The translations under genes and the position numbers were made by a program. Positions 27,322-35,635 of a stretch of 64,000 bases of DNA are shown piece after piece. Source of the stretch: Phormidium tenue FACHB-1052 (GTDB lineage Bacteria > Cyanobacteriota > Cyanobacteriia > Phormidesmidales > Phormidesmidaceae); the NCBI RefSeq assembly GCF_014696675.1, contig NZ_JACJQN010000003.1, positions 62,001 through 126,000 on the forward strand. The letters run 5' to 3'. Below the pieces are notes generated by a model. The model was given only the letters and a program-made list of their open reading frames with translations, was not told the DNA's origin and ran no database searches. Each line of letters begins with the position of its first letter. Position 1 is the stretch's first letter.

Positions 27322-28179
27322 TCACCCCACGCTATCTAAATTCTGGTGCCGAATCTGCTCCTGTAGCGCTTCGTTCTCTAAGCTCAGGGCAGCGACCCGC
27401 TGCTTGAGGCCGTCGCGTTCGGCGGCGATCTCTTGGCAGCGGTACTTGAGGCTGGTTTGCTGGTGAAACTGCTGGCCGAGCTGGCTGCTCAGCTCGGCAA
27501 TTTTTTGCCGCTGGGCTTCAACAATAGCTTTGAGGGCAATGGGGTCGTCATCTAGCTCCTGAGCGGCAGTCGGCAGGGCGAGAGGAGCGCTAGACGACTC
27601 GACCGGCTCTCCCATGGTCTGACTACCACCGTTGACGTAGGCCTGCATGCGGGCCAGGGTGACCTGATGGCGGGTGAGGGTGTTGTCGAGATGCTGAACG
27701 TGCTGCTGGGCCGCCTGGAGCTGGCTGCTGAGGCTGACAGTGAGCGATCGCGCGATCATGACCTCAGAGTTCAAATCGAGATCTTGGGCGGTGACGCGGC
27801 CCATCGCCAAACTCTGGTAGTAGTTTTTCAGCCGCACCAGGTAGTCTTGCACCTCGGCCTGGCCCTGGTGAATGCGCGATCGCAGCCGCTCTAGCTCTAG
27901 CTGCTGGTCAACCACCAGCCCCTTAACACCCACCAATAGCTGCTCAAAGACCTGAGCTTGCCACTCATCTTTGGCATCTAGCTGCTGCTTGAGGTTGACA
28001 ATAATCTTTTGCTGAACGTTGGAATATTCCTCAGTTTGGGAGAGGTGGGCCTGGAGCATCTGGTGATTTTCCACCTGCTCCTGCATGTCTTCTATAGTTT
28101 CTCTGGCCTGGTCAAGGGCCTGCTGCAACAGACAGACCCGTTGAACCAGCTTGAAGTCCAGCGAACTTTCCTGGAACAT
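27322..28179 (-). CDS. Coiled-coil protein of unknown function
   Basis: A 285-residue soluble protein, rich in Gln, Glu and Leu and predicted coiled-coil along about 10-175 and 220-280. The middle (about 180-215) is a flexible Ser/Pro/Ala linker. The N-terminal block FKLVQRVCLLQQALDQARETIEDMQ, VQQKIIVNLKQQLDAKDEWQAQVFEQLL and the hinge LKNYYQSLAMGRVTAQDLDLN may be conserved family marks. There is no enzyme motif or membrane segment. It could be a cytoskeletal or septal coiled-coil protein, but that is only a guess. It is convergent with the antiporter gene. Confidence 0.7.
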   Translation of the reverse strand: MFQESSLDFKLVQRVCLLQQALDQARETIEDMQEQVENHQMLQAHLSQTEEYSNVQQKIIVNLKQQLDAKDEWQAQVFEQLLVGVKGLVVDQQLELERLRSRIHQGQAEVQDYLVRLKNYYQSLAMGRVTAQDLDLNSEVMIARSLTVSLSSQLQAAQQHVQHLDNTLTRHQVTLARMQAYVNGGSQTMGEPVESSSAPLALPTAAQELDDDPIALKAIVEAQRQKIAELSSQLGQQFHQQTSLKYRCQEIAAERDGLKQRVAALSLENEALQEQIRHQNLDSVG

Positions 28180-28390
28180 GGGCGAGACCGATGAAAAGGA
28201 ACTCGGGGCGACGTGACAACCTGGAGGAAACGACCGGGGGTACAGAGCGTGTGCTTGAGGTAGCAGTAACCCTACCAGACTTAACCGCAGGGCGACTGTG
28301 GGAGGAACTACCGAGGGGCGATCTTACATTGAAACTTTACATGGCAGACGCAGCTCAATCGACAGGGGCCATTGCCCTAATTTAATCTAC

Positions 28391-30907
28391 TTAAAATCCT
28401 GGAATTAGCCACCATAGACTTAGCCCCAGCAGCCCAGTGCAGGCGTGCTGAATCCACCGCTGGGGGCCAGATTGGCGACAAATTTTGACCGTCAGCCAAA
28501 CCGACAGCGCTATGCCCAACAGCAGTGTTACACCCTGAAGAAAGGCTACCACTGCGGGGTGGGCAACCCAGACCGGCAGATTTATCCCTGAGGCCCCAAA
28601 GGTGGCTAAAGACACGGGCAAAATGCGCCCACCCTCCCCTAGCCCTAGACGCAGGTAGTGGGCCAAATTGGCCGCCCACACCAGGGGCAAATAGCCATAG
28701 GCCAGCCGCACTGCCGGACGCCGGGGCAGCCCTTGGGTTTTGCGCCAGAGCCAGTGCGCGCCTTCGACCGTGAGCGGCAGTAGGGCGGGCAGCGCCAGCA
28801 CCCCAAAGGCCACTAGACTGTGACCAATGACAGTATCAATCGGTAGCTGAATGCCCAGGCGCGCCTCTAGCTCGGGCAGGCGGTGCAGGTACACCGCCCC
28901 CAGCAGTAGAAACATCAGCGCCACCTCAGAGGCGCGGGGCCGGTGCGTCGTCCACAGCTCAATGCCGGGGGGGCGTAGGTTCAGCTCGACGGAGCGGTGG
29001 GGGCAGGCTTTAAGGCAGGTCATGCAGAGTACGCAGTCGCGATTGTCTTCGAGCTGGGCCGGGTGAGAATACAGGGGGCAGCCGTTAGTTTCTTGACCTT
29101 CCCCTTTTTGGGGGCCGCCCTTGTAGCACTGGTAGGTGGTGCACTCCGCCGAGCAGGTGCCCTGTTGCGCCCGCAGCTCGGTCATCGAGAGTTTGGCAAA
29201 CATACCGTTCATGCCACCAATAGGGCACAGATAGCGACACCAAAACCGCCGCTCAAACAGGGCCGAGAAGATCATCGCTCCGGCGGTAATCAGCAGCAGC
29301 AGGCAGGCGGAGAGGTAGGCGGCATCTTCTAAGTGCCATACCTCTTCCCACACTAAAATTAGGGTGAATAGGCCAAAGAGAAACCAGCCACCCCAATGCT
29401 CTGCCGCCTCGCGTGGCCAGCGTTTGAGCCTGCCGGGGAACAGCTTTTGCGAGATCCACTGGGTAACTTCGCCATAGATCATAAAGGGGCACACGGCGCA
29501 CCACAGCCGCCCCACAAAGGGGAAGCTCAATAGCACCAGGGGCCACCACCAGGCCCAAAACACGGTGAGTGCTACATTCTCATGGCGCTGCTGGGGGCCA
29601 AACCAGAGCACGGCGATGACGACGGCGAACAGGGTGAGGGTAACGCCGTAGTTGATGCGATCGGGCCACCAGGGGCTGCGCAAAAACCGCCGCAGGTTGG
29701 GGTAGCGGTTGAGCAGGTTGAGCCGTAGCTGTTTCTTTTTGCTCTGGGCGGGCCAGATGATCTCTTCGGTGATCAGGCCGCCGCCGGAGAGCTGGGCTGC
29801 CGCTCGCTCGACCAAATTCTCTAGCTCGCGCAGATTGTCAGGAAAGTCGTAGGACTGCAAGCGGCGGACGGCCTCTGGGGTGAGCATCAGTCGCCCAGTG
29901 CTGCGACGACGACTGATCAGTGAGAGATAGTAGTTGACCCAGTCTTCAATATCGGCCTTACGCACCCGCAGGGGAGGCACTTTGATGATTTCACCCACGC
30001 GATCGTCTAGGGCGGGCACGGCTTGCTCAGCCAGCAAAATAATTCGAGCTTCGGCGGTGACGGTTGGGGCAGTTTCGCCGTCGCGGCTGACGGGGCGATA
30101 CTGGCCAGTCTCTAGCAGCTCGGCGATCGCCTCAGCCAGATCAGCCCCCAGTTCTCGGGGGTTGTTGAGCACCAGGGTGCCTGCGCCCAAAGCCGCCAGT
30201 AGCCCCATGCGCCCCCCGGCTCGACCAAACAGGTCGGCACCACTGGCCTGGAGCTGGCCGCAGTTGACTTTGATAATTGGTAGCCGCCGCTGCTCAGAGC
30301 CAAAGTGAATTAGTGCCGCCAGGTTGTCTTTCTCTAGGCCTGGTTCGCCAAAGATGAGCACTGATTTGCGATCGCCCGCAGCTTCCCGCAGCTGCGCCCG
30401 CAGCCGGGTGGCGTAGCGGCTGCGGCCAATTACTCCCCGCCGGGCCTTGGCCACCAGGTAGGGGCGCAGAATGGCCTGGCGCTCTTGCTCTAGCTCGGCC
30501 TCAGACGACAGCCGCTTAACTACGTCTACTAGCTGCCGGGTAAAGGTTTGCAAAATGTCGGGGTACTGCTGCACCAGGGATTGAAATGGGTCGCGATCGA
30601 TAAACCAGAGGGTGCTGTCGCAGAGGGTTTGAATGGTTTGTTCAACCGGCTGGTCGAGCAGCAGAGGTTCTAGGTTTAACACCGCGCCGGGCAAGAAGCT
30701 GGCACCGCCGAGGGTGGCCTCGGTGCCAAGCTTGCCCTCCCAAAGAATGTAGAGACCCTGGGGAGGTTGATCGGCTTCAACGACGGTTTCCCCAGCGGCC
30801 AGGGTCATGGTCTGAATGGCTTGAGCTAAGGGCTCTAGAGTAGGCTCGGGCAGCACGCTGAGGGGGGTGCGCTCCTGTAAAAAGATCACCCGGTCGGATA
30901 CAGTCAT
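28391..30907 (-). CDS. Three-part fusion: CNB domain, degenerate NtrC-type AAA domain, NapH-like Fe-S membrane module
   Basis: An 838-residue protein. Residues about 10-130 are a cyclic-nucleotide-binding-like fold. Residues about 155-390 resemble the AAA+ domain of sigma-54 activators, but Walker A reads GEPGLEKD (187-194) in place of GESGTGKE, Walker B reads TLVLNN in place of TLFLDE, and the GAFTGA loop is absent. Residues about 420-838 are a polytopic membrane module with NapH/CcoG-type Fe-S motifs: LWCAVCPF (C470, C473), FWCRYLCPIGG (C557, C561), and CVLCMTCLKACP (C625, C628, C631, C635). I infer a membrane electron-transfer protein whose cytoplasmic part is a sensor or scaffold with no ATPase activity. 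It is divergent from a tiny open frame. Confidence 0.85.
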   Translation of the reverse strand: MTVSDRVIFLQERTPLSVLPEPTLEPLAQAIQTMTLAAGETVVEADQPPQGLYILWEGKLGTEATLGGASFLPGAVLNLEPLLLDQPVEQTIQTLCDSTLWFIDRDPFQSLVQQYPDILQTFTRQLVDVVKRLSSEAELEQERQAILRPYLVAKARRGVIGRSRYATRLRAQLREAAGDRKSVLIFGEPGLEKDNLAALIHFGSEQRRLPIIKVNCGQLQASGADLFGRAGGRMGLLAALGAGTLVLNNPRELGADLAEAIAELLETGQYRPVSRDGETAPTVTAEARIILLAEQAVPALDDRVGEIIKVPPLRVRKADIEDWVNYYLSLISRRRSTGRLMLTPEAVRRLQSYDFPDNLRELENLVERAAAQLSGGGLITEEIIWPAQSKKKQLRLNLLNRYPNLRRFLRSPWWPDRINYGVTLTLFAVVIAVLWFGPQQRHENVALTVFWAWWWPLVLLSFPFVGRLWCAVCPFMIYGEVTQWISQKLFPGRLKRWPREAAEHWGGWFLFGLFTLILVWEEVWHLEDAAYLSACLLLLITAGAMIFSALFERRFWCRYLCPIGGMNGMFAKLSMTELRAQQGTCSAECTTYQCYKGGPQKGEGQETNGCPLYSHPAQLEDNRDCVLCMTCLKACPHRSVELNLRPPGIELWTTHRPRASEVALMFLLLGAVYLHRLPELEARLGIQLPIDTVIGHSLVAFGVLALPALLPLTVEGAHWLWRKTQGLPRRPAVRLAYGYLPLVWAANLAHYLRLGLGEGGRILPVSLATFGASGINLPVWVAHPAVVAFLQGVTLLLGIALSVWLTVKICRQSGPQRWIQHACTGLLGLSLWWLIPGF

Positions 30908-30941
30908 GGCAGTTCACCCACGCTCTACACGGTGTAGCCCC

Positions 30942-31028
30942 ATGATGATGGCAAATGACCTCTGGGTGCCTCTGGCATTACTCAGCTTAATCATTGCGGC
31001 GGCGATCGCCTTTAGCCGTGCGAAGTAG
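30942..31028 (+). CDS. Candidate 28-residue single-span membrane protein
   Basis: An open frame with three consecutive ATG codons and ending at TAG 31026-31028. The product starts MMMANDLWVPLALLSL and ends AFSRAK: a short acidic N terminus, a ~19-residue hydrophobic span and a basic end, the typical make-up of small photosynthetic or respiratory membrane subunits. There is no good ribosome site in the 20 bases before it, and I cannot match it to a named subunit. It lies 34 bases from the start of the NapH-like fusion, on the other strand. It may be a chance frame. Confidence 0.3.
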   Translation: MMMANDLWVPLALLSLIIAAAIAFSRAK

Positions 31029-31054
31029 GGTAAGCGCCATGGGGAAGGAGAGAG

Positions 31055-31276
31055 TTAACTCTCGAAGAGGGATCGTGCTAGCTGCGATTGGCGAATGATT
31101 GATAACAGCGTTCATGTCTTGAGCTGCTTGTGGTCAGGTACAGGAACAGTGATGGTTGTTTCTTCAGTACGTTTTTGCATGACAACATGGCTGTCTTTTG
31201 GACGCACCTGAGCGAAGCCTTGCTGTTCTAGAATTTTGCAGACCTCTTTGCCAGACAAGGTTCTGAGCTTACCCAA
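31055..31276 (-). pseudogene. hicA: HicA toxin gene interrupted by an in-frame stop
   Basis: A TTG start at 31276, with GGAGG six bases upstream, overlaps the end of hicB by 8 bases. The frame reads MGKLRTLSGKEVCKILEQQGF, then RPKDSHVVMQKRTEETTITVPVPDHKQLKT, which is HicA up to about residue 54, including the catalytic His in SHVVM. A TGA at 31114-31112 then stops it. Downstream in the same frame, TLLSIIRQSQLARSLFES ends at a TAA at 31055, which is the usual end of HicA. The stop sits where HicA normally has Gly (KTGTL). A single G-to-T change (GGA to TGA) explains it. The full frame would be 73 residues, the family length. The toxin is therefore probably inactive, unless TGA is read through. 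Confidence 0.8.
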
Positions 31277-31496
31277 TGCTGACCTCCAGCCGAGTAATAA
31301 AGACCTCAGACTTGAGACGCAACGCGATTTCAGACGGGTCGGCAACCTCAAAAAATAGCTCGATCGCCTCAATCAAATTGGTTCTAGCCTCTTCAACAGT
31401 GTCACCCTGACTAGCGATGTCTAGCTCTGGACACAAGGATACATAGGCGTCGTCTTCCCGTTCAATCAGTGCTGTAAATTGCTGAATCTGTTTCAT
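31269..31496 (-). CDS. hicB: HicB-family antitoxin
   Basis: A 75-residue protein: FTALIEREDDAYVSLCPELDIASQGDTVEEARTNLIEAIELFFE (about 8-51), the partial RNase H-like fold of HicB antitoxins. No DNA-binding helix-turn-helix or ribbon domain follows, so it is of the short HicB type. It lies upstream of and overlaps the toxin gene, which now has a stop codon. The antitoxin itself seems intact. In the HicAB family the antitoxin binds the mRNA-cleaving toxin HicA and represses the operon. Confidence 0.85.
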   Translation of the reverse strand: MKQIQQFTALIEREDDAYVSLCPELDIASQGDTVEEARTNLIEAIELFFEVADPSEIALRLKSEVFITRLEVSIG

Positions 31497-31886
31497 GTTC
31501 CATGGCCTCTGGCAATGTAGGACTAGGCAAGTTTGCCCTCAACCCAGTTCTTAAGCTAGAGCAAATCGATAGATCAATCGTAGGTGGTGCCGAGGCCGAC
31601 TGCCTTAGATTTGATCGCCTACCCCGGCACCCTACTCCATCACGTTCCACATGGCGGGGGTTGACGCACTAAATTTTCACGAGTGCCATGGCAGGGAAAT
31701 CTTTCCTCTGGCCAAAAATTTCGCCCTGGGATGAACCATGGAATTTACATACGTTATGAATTGCGGCATCCCAAGAACGGGAACGGCTTAGCATGAGTAT
31801 CCTGGCGGCGATCGCCGCCAGCTTTTCAACACCCGTCTGCCGTAGAAAAACTTGAGATTCCCTTAACTAAACTTTGGGCCAGCCGT
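31497..31886. other. Intergenic spacer with a perfect palindrome
   Basis: A 390-base region between hicB and the L,D-transpeptidase gene. It holds a perfect 20-base palindrome at 31802-31821 (CTGGCGGCGATCGCCGCCAG) centred on a HIP1 octamer, followed by CTTTTC on the plus strand. This may be a weak transcript end or only an extended HIP1 site. No gene is seen. The sequence near 31497-31560 should hold the hicBA promoter. Confidence 0.4.
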
Positions 31887-32402
31887 TCAATGTTGCACAA
31901 CCACGGGTGTCCCTAGATCGGCCCAGTTGTACAACCACTGGGCATGGTCAACCGCCACATTCACGCAGCCATGGCTTACGGGCGTACCAAAATTGTGGTG
32001 CCAGTAAGCCCCATGAATCGCGTAGCCCCGGTAAAAATACATCGTCCACGGTACATTGGGCACGTCATAATCTGCGCCCCGCATTCTAGTCGTTCGATGC
32101 ATCGACTGAATTTCAAACACTCCCGTCACCGTTGGCGTTGAGCGTTTCCCCGTTGAGACAATGACTGCATAGACCGGGGTACCCCCCTCCCAAGCGGTCA
32201 ATCGCTGGCTTGACAGATCGATTTGGAACCAGCGCTCATTGGACTGGCGAAAACTTGCCACCCGTAAGGCTATTTCTTCGTTTGTGAGGGCCATGGCAGG
32301 CTCTACACCGGGGGCCAAAAATAGCCCTGCACCGCTGACTATTAAACTCAAAAAAGCACCTGCTCCGAAGCGTTTGAGCCAATGCTGCTGAGAGGCTAAC
32401 AT
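31887..32402 (-). CDS. L,D-transpeptidase (YkuD family), exported
   Basis: A 171-residue protein with an N-terminal signal-like segment (about 10-36: basic residues, then [22 protein letters not shown]). The YkuD domain follows: [48 protein letters not shown], and the catalytic motif [20 protein letters not shown] with its Cys nucleophile. It should make 3-3 crosslinks or attach proteins to peptidoglycan in the periplasm. ATG 32402 with GGAG seven bases upstream is preferred to the adjacent GTG 32405. Confidence 0.9.
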   Translation of the reverse strand: MLASQQHWLKRFGAGAFLSLIVSGAGLFLAPGVEPAMALTNEEIALRVASFRQSNERWFQIDLSSQRLTAWEGGTPVYAVIVSTGKRSTPTVTGVFEIQSMHRTTRMRGADYDVPNVPWTMYFYRGYAIHGAYWHHNFGTPVSHGCVNVAVDHAQWLYNWADLGTPVVVQH

Positions 32403-32522
32403 CACTCCACCTCAACTGTTTAGATGATCATGGCTTCAACCCCTCCAGCCTAAAACCCTGAAGATGGTAATGATTCGTTAGATTGCCCCACGCCCCGGGG
32501 ATGCGCGTAATTTGACGAAACT

Positions 32523-33401
32523 CTAGATTTTCTCGGTCAAAAACTCCACCAGCCGAGTTACCTTCGCCGACAGGTGGCGATTCACCGGATACAGCGCATA
32601 GATATTGATTGCCGGGGGCGGATAATCGGCCAGGATGGGTCGCAGACGCCCTGCCTTCACATCCTTTGCCACGATGAAATTGGGCAGCATCACAATGCCT
32701 AAACCCTCCAGAGCGGCGGCTCGCAGCACTTCGCCGTTGTTGCAGCACAGCGGCCCGTTGATGGTGACCGTGTGGGGTTCATCGCCCACCAGAGTCCAGC
32801 TATTGTCTTGGGCACGGTGACCATAGTGCAGACAGTCGTGCTGCTTGAGATCGTCGGGGTGGGTCGCAGTGCCGTGCCGTTGCAAATAGCCGGGGGCCGC
32901 GCACACCACCAGCGGGCAGGGGGCCAGCTTATGGGCGATGAGCCCAGGGCCGGGCGGCTGAGCGGCAATGCGAATGGTGATATCGAAACCTTCTTCAATC
33001 GGGTCGATGCGGCGATCGTTGAGCACCAGCTCGACGTAGAGGTCGGGGTACTGGGCCATAAATTCCACCACTAGGGGGGCCAGGTGCAGGGTGCCAAAGG
33101 TCATGGGGGCATTGACGCGCAGGCTGCCGCGCGGCTCTTGGTGCAGGCGGGTGAGGGCCAGGTCGGCTTCTTCGAGGTCGGCGAAGATGGCGAGGCAGCG
33201 ATCGTAGTAGGCCCGCCCGGCATCGGTGGGGGAGACTTTGCGGGTGGTGCGCTGCAAGAGCTGGGTTTGCAGGTGTTCTTCGAGGTTGAGCACTAGTTTG
33301 TTGACCTGCGATCGCGACAGATCCATCTGGCGAGCGGCAGCGGCGAAACCACCGGCTTCGACGACCTGGGTGAAGGCGCGCATGCTTTCGAGCTTGTCCA
33401 T
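32523..33401 (-). CDS. LysR-family transcriptional regulator
   Basis: A 292-residue regulator. The N-terminal helix-turn-helix is MDKLESMRAFTQVVEAGGF then AAAARQMDLSRSQVNKLVLNLE (about 20-42), and the C-terminal ~200 residues are a periplasmic-binding-protein-like ligand domain (GSLRVNAPMTFGTLHLAPLV). The start fits the family. It is divergent from the pirin gene across a 214-base, partly AT-rich spacer, the usual layout in which LysR controls the divergent operon. It therefore probably regulates the pirin and CDGSH genes. Confidence 0.92.
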   Translation of the reverse strand: MDKLESMRAFTQVVEAGGFAAAARQMDLSRSQVNKLVLNLEEHLQTQLLQRTTRKVSPTDAGRAYYDRCLAIFADLEEADLALTRLHQEPRGSLRVNAPMTFGTLHLAPLVVEFMAQYPDLYVELVLNDRRIDPIEEGFDITIRIAAQPPGPGLIAHKLAPCPLVVCAAPGYLQRHGTATHPDDLKQHDCLHYGHRAQDNSWTLVGDEPHTVTINGPLCCNNGEVLRAAALEGLGIVMLPNFIVAKDVKAGRLRPILADYPPPAINIYALYPVNRHLSAKVTRLVEFLTEKI

Positions 33402-33615
33402 GGTTGGGAGATGAGAGGGGTGGGGTGTTGAGGGAGATGGGGGCGGTGAGGGGGTGGGGGTTGAGAGATTTCTTAGAACAGGGCGATCGCTCTATCGCCT
33501 CCTAAAAAGAGACAATGTGTTTATAAAACTGAGTATTGTCTATTAATTGGATTCAGTATATCTTTAATTCATTCGGATGTTTCCAATCCATTGACGCTAC
33601 TAGGAGGTGTCTCTA
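33402..33615. promoter_or_regulatory. Divergent LysR/pirin promoter region
   Basis: A 214-base spacer. The LysR side (about 33405-33470) is a purine-rich low-complexity run. The rest (about 33510-33590) is AT-rich, with candidates such as TTTATAAAAC and ATTCAGTATATCTTTAATTCATT, the latter with the T-N11-A look of a LysR box. I cannot fix the promoter boxes. The last part has AGGAGG (33602-33607) 8 bases before the pirin ATG. Confidence 0.5.
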
Positions 33616-34320
33616 ATGATTACGGTTCGTCCTGCTAATGAACGCGGTGCCGCCAACTTTGGCTGGCTCGATTCTCACCACACCTTCTCGTTTGGCAACT
33701 ACTACGACCCTCGCCACATGGGCTTTGCCAGCCTGCGGGTGATCAACGAAGACAAGGTGACGCCGAGCCAGGGCTTTGGCACCCACGGCCACCGCGACAT
33801 GGAAATCATCACCTACGTGCTGGATGGCGCGCTGGAGCACAAAGACAGTCTCGGCACTGGCTCCGTCATTCGCCCTGGGGATGTGCAGCGGATGTCGGCG
33901 GGCACAGGCATTCGCCACAGCGAGTTCAACGCCTCAGACACCAACCCGGTGCATTTCTTGCAAATTTGGATTTTGCCGGAAACGGAGGGCATTGACCCTG
34001 GCTACGAGCAGATTTCCCTTGCGCCCGAAGCAAAGCAGGGGCAACTGCGCTTGGTCGGCTCCCGCGATGGCCGCGAAGGCTCCGTCACCATCCACCAAGA
34101 TGTCAGCCTCTACGCCACCGCGTTGGGTGATGGCGATGCAGTAGCGCATACCCTCGCTCCGGGCCGAGTGGCCTGGGTGCAGGTGGCCCGTGGAGCGGTC
34201 AGCCTCAATGGCCACGCCCTCACCGCTGGGGATGGCGCTGCCGTCAGCGACCTCGACACCCTGAGTTTGACCGGGGCTGCCGATGGGGCCGAGGTGCTGC
34301 TGTTTGATATGGCTGCCTAA
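33616..34320 (+). CDS. Pirin-family protein
   Basis: A 234-residue bicupin. The metal site is intact: His57 and His59 in THGHRDMEI, and His101 and Glu103 in GIRHSEFN, matching the positions of human pirin. Bacterial relatives (YhhW type) dioxygenate quercetin in vitro; the real role is often unclear and may be redox sensing. ATG 33616 is chosen for its AGGAGG site; the GTG at 33607 is part of that site. The divergent LysR gene and the CDGSH gene 80 bases downstream suggest one redox or electrophile-stress unit. Confidence 0.9.
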   Translation: MITVRPANERGAANFGWLDSHHTFSFGNYYDPRHMGFASLRVINEDKVTPSQGFGTHGHRDMEIITYVLDGALEHKDSLGTGSVIRPGDVQRMSAGTGIRHSEFNASDTNPVHFLQIWILPETEGIDPGYEQISLAPEAKQGQLRLVGSRDGREGSVTIHQDVSLYATALGDGDAVAHTLAPGRVAWVQVARGAVSLNGHALTAGDGAAVSDLDTLSLTGAADGAEVLLFDMAA

Positions 34321-34400
34321 CAAGCTTGCGGCGGCAAGGGAAATTTCCCCTACCGCCGCCGGATGCCCGCGACAAGACGTGTTCTTAAAGAGAGGAAAGA

Positions 34401-34640
34401 ATGATGGCTGAACCTGTAATTGCCGACACTAAGCCCGTGGTGATGGAGCTGGAAGCGGGCGACTACTACTGGTGCACCTGCGGCCAGTCAACCAACCAGC
34501 CCTTCTGCAATGGTGCCCACAAGGGTACCGACTTTACGCCAATGAAATTTACCCTGGAAGAGAAAAAGCAGGTGGCGCTGTGCGCCTGCAAGCACACCCA
34601 AAATGCGCCCTTCTGCGACGGTAGCCATACCAAGCTATAG
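34401..34640 (+). CDS. Double-CDGSH iron-sulfur protein
   Basis: A 79-residue protein with two CDGSH 2Fe-2S motifs: C25-x-C27-x8-C36-x3-H40 (CTCGQSTNQPFCNGAH) and C61-x-C63-x8-C72-x3-H76 (CACKHTQNAPFCDGSH). Each motif binds a redox-active, pH-labile cluster through three Cys and one His. There is no membrane anchor, unlike mitoNEET. Two ATG codons are adjacent (34401, 34404), preceded by GAGAGGAAAG. It follows the pirin gene by 80 bases and is probably co-transcribed. Confidence 0.93.
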   Translation: MMAEPVIADTKPVVMELEAGDYYWCTCGQSTNQPFCNGAHKGTDFTPMKFTLEEKKQVALCACKHTQNAPFCDGSHTKL

Positions 34641-34805
34641 GTGAGCGCTGTCGGCTGACGCTGGTACGTCGAGGTTGAAGTGCGATCGCTCCTTGAGGAC
34701 ATTTCATCAACACCCCGAGGATGACAGCCCTAGCCGCCACACAAAACCCACCGCCAACCTTCTACGGCCTGAACAATTTGGCCATAGTTAACGTTGGGCG
34801 ATGGG

Positions 34806-34991
34806 TTAGTAGTTTTGCCGCAGACGGCCTCGGGTGCGACCACTGAGGCGCTCAGACACCAGGTTGCGGTCTTTGTCGCTGAGGCCGCTAATGCGCTGCT
34901 GAGCCTGGTTGAGCTGGTGGTTGTCCGACAGACGGTTGATCAGGTCAGCTTCGTAGGATCGCTGACGGGGGCTAAGGCGAGACTTTCCCAT
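34806..34991 (-). CDS. Small basic hypothetical protein
   Basis: A 61-residue, highly charged protein (MGKSRLSPRQRSYEADLINRL, then NHQLNQAQQRISGLSDKDRNLVSERLSGRTRGRL). Composition and even codon use look coding, with a helical Gln/Arg/Leu pattern. There is no good Shine-Dalgarno at ATG 34991. I do not recognise the family; it could be a short regulatory or RNA-binding protein. Confidence is limited by the short length. Confidence 0.4.
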   Translation of the reverse strand: MGKSRLSPRQRSYEADLINRLSDNHQLNQAQQRISGLSDKDRNLVSERLSGRTRGRLRQNY

Positions 34992-35167
34992 GGGGTGCGC
35001 TGCAAGAAATCAATAAACGGGATTGACCCTAGTCTAATTTCAAACTAGGCACCTGGGGAGTCAAATGGCCTTTAGCAAGGAAATGTTACTGGGGGGTAGC
35101 CAACCACTTTGCAGAGCAGTGGCAGGGTAGCCGCCCAAAAGGGTGCGATCGGTCTTTGACCCTCGCG

Positions 35168-35635
35168 CTAGATGCCGCTCTCAAGCGCCTCAGTCAGTTT
35201 GTCGAGATAGATCATCATGAGGTTGCTCTGGTCGCTGGGCAGGCTGGTGCGCACTTCTTCTTTGAGTAGACGATAGGCCACCACACAGGCCGACTGGCGA
35301 TGGAAGGCGCGAATAATATTCTGCATCCACACCAGATACTCTTCCATAAACCCGTCTTCGTCGTGGAGCAAAACGCCTTTGGCCACATACTCCAGGGTGT
35401 AGGTCATGTCGCGCTGGCACTGCTGAGCATGCTCTTGAACCACCTGGCGATGGGGGGTCTGCATGAGCCGCCGCAGGGTGTTGAGCACTAGGTCTTTGCT
35501 GTGCTCTCTGATGTGGTTGTAGAGATTGACCCGAGATTGAAAAGCCTCCATCATTTGCTCGAAGGGGCGTAGCTCAACATCACTCAGGTAGCGACCGTCG
35601 GCTTCACGGACAGAGGCGAGTAGTGCATTGTTCAT
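35168..35635 (-). CDS. Phycobilisome-fold (globin-like) protein with a conserved bilin cysteine
   Basis: A 155-residue all-helical protein that fits the phycobiliprotein pattern: ADGRYLSDVELRPFEQ, RVNLYNHIREHSKDLVLNTL, then QQCQRDMTYTLEYVAKGVLLHDEDGFMEE. Cys73, Arg75 and Asp76 (C-x-R-D) match the bilin-attachment and bilin-contact residues of allophycocyanin. The similarity is distant, and no apc or cpc gene is near, so this is probably a paralogue and not a core subunit. The C-terminal helices end in MMIYLDKLTEALESG. ATG 35635 fits the family length; the longer frame to 35719 adds unrelated residues. Confidence 0.65.
   Translation of the reverse strand: MNNALLASVREADGRYLSDVELRPFEQMMEAFQSRVNLYNHIREHSKDLVLNTLRRLMQTPHRQVVQEHAQQCQRDMTYTLEYVAKGVLLHDEDGFMEEYLVWMQNIIRAFHRQSACVVAYRLLKEEVRTSLPSDQSNLMMIYLDKLTEALESGI

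Noticed and set aside
31802..31821. 20-bp palindrome as an operator or origin element
   Set aside because: It is an extended HIP1 octamer, a very common motif in cyanobacterial genomes, so special function is not supported.
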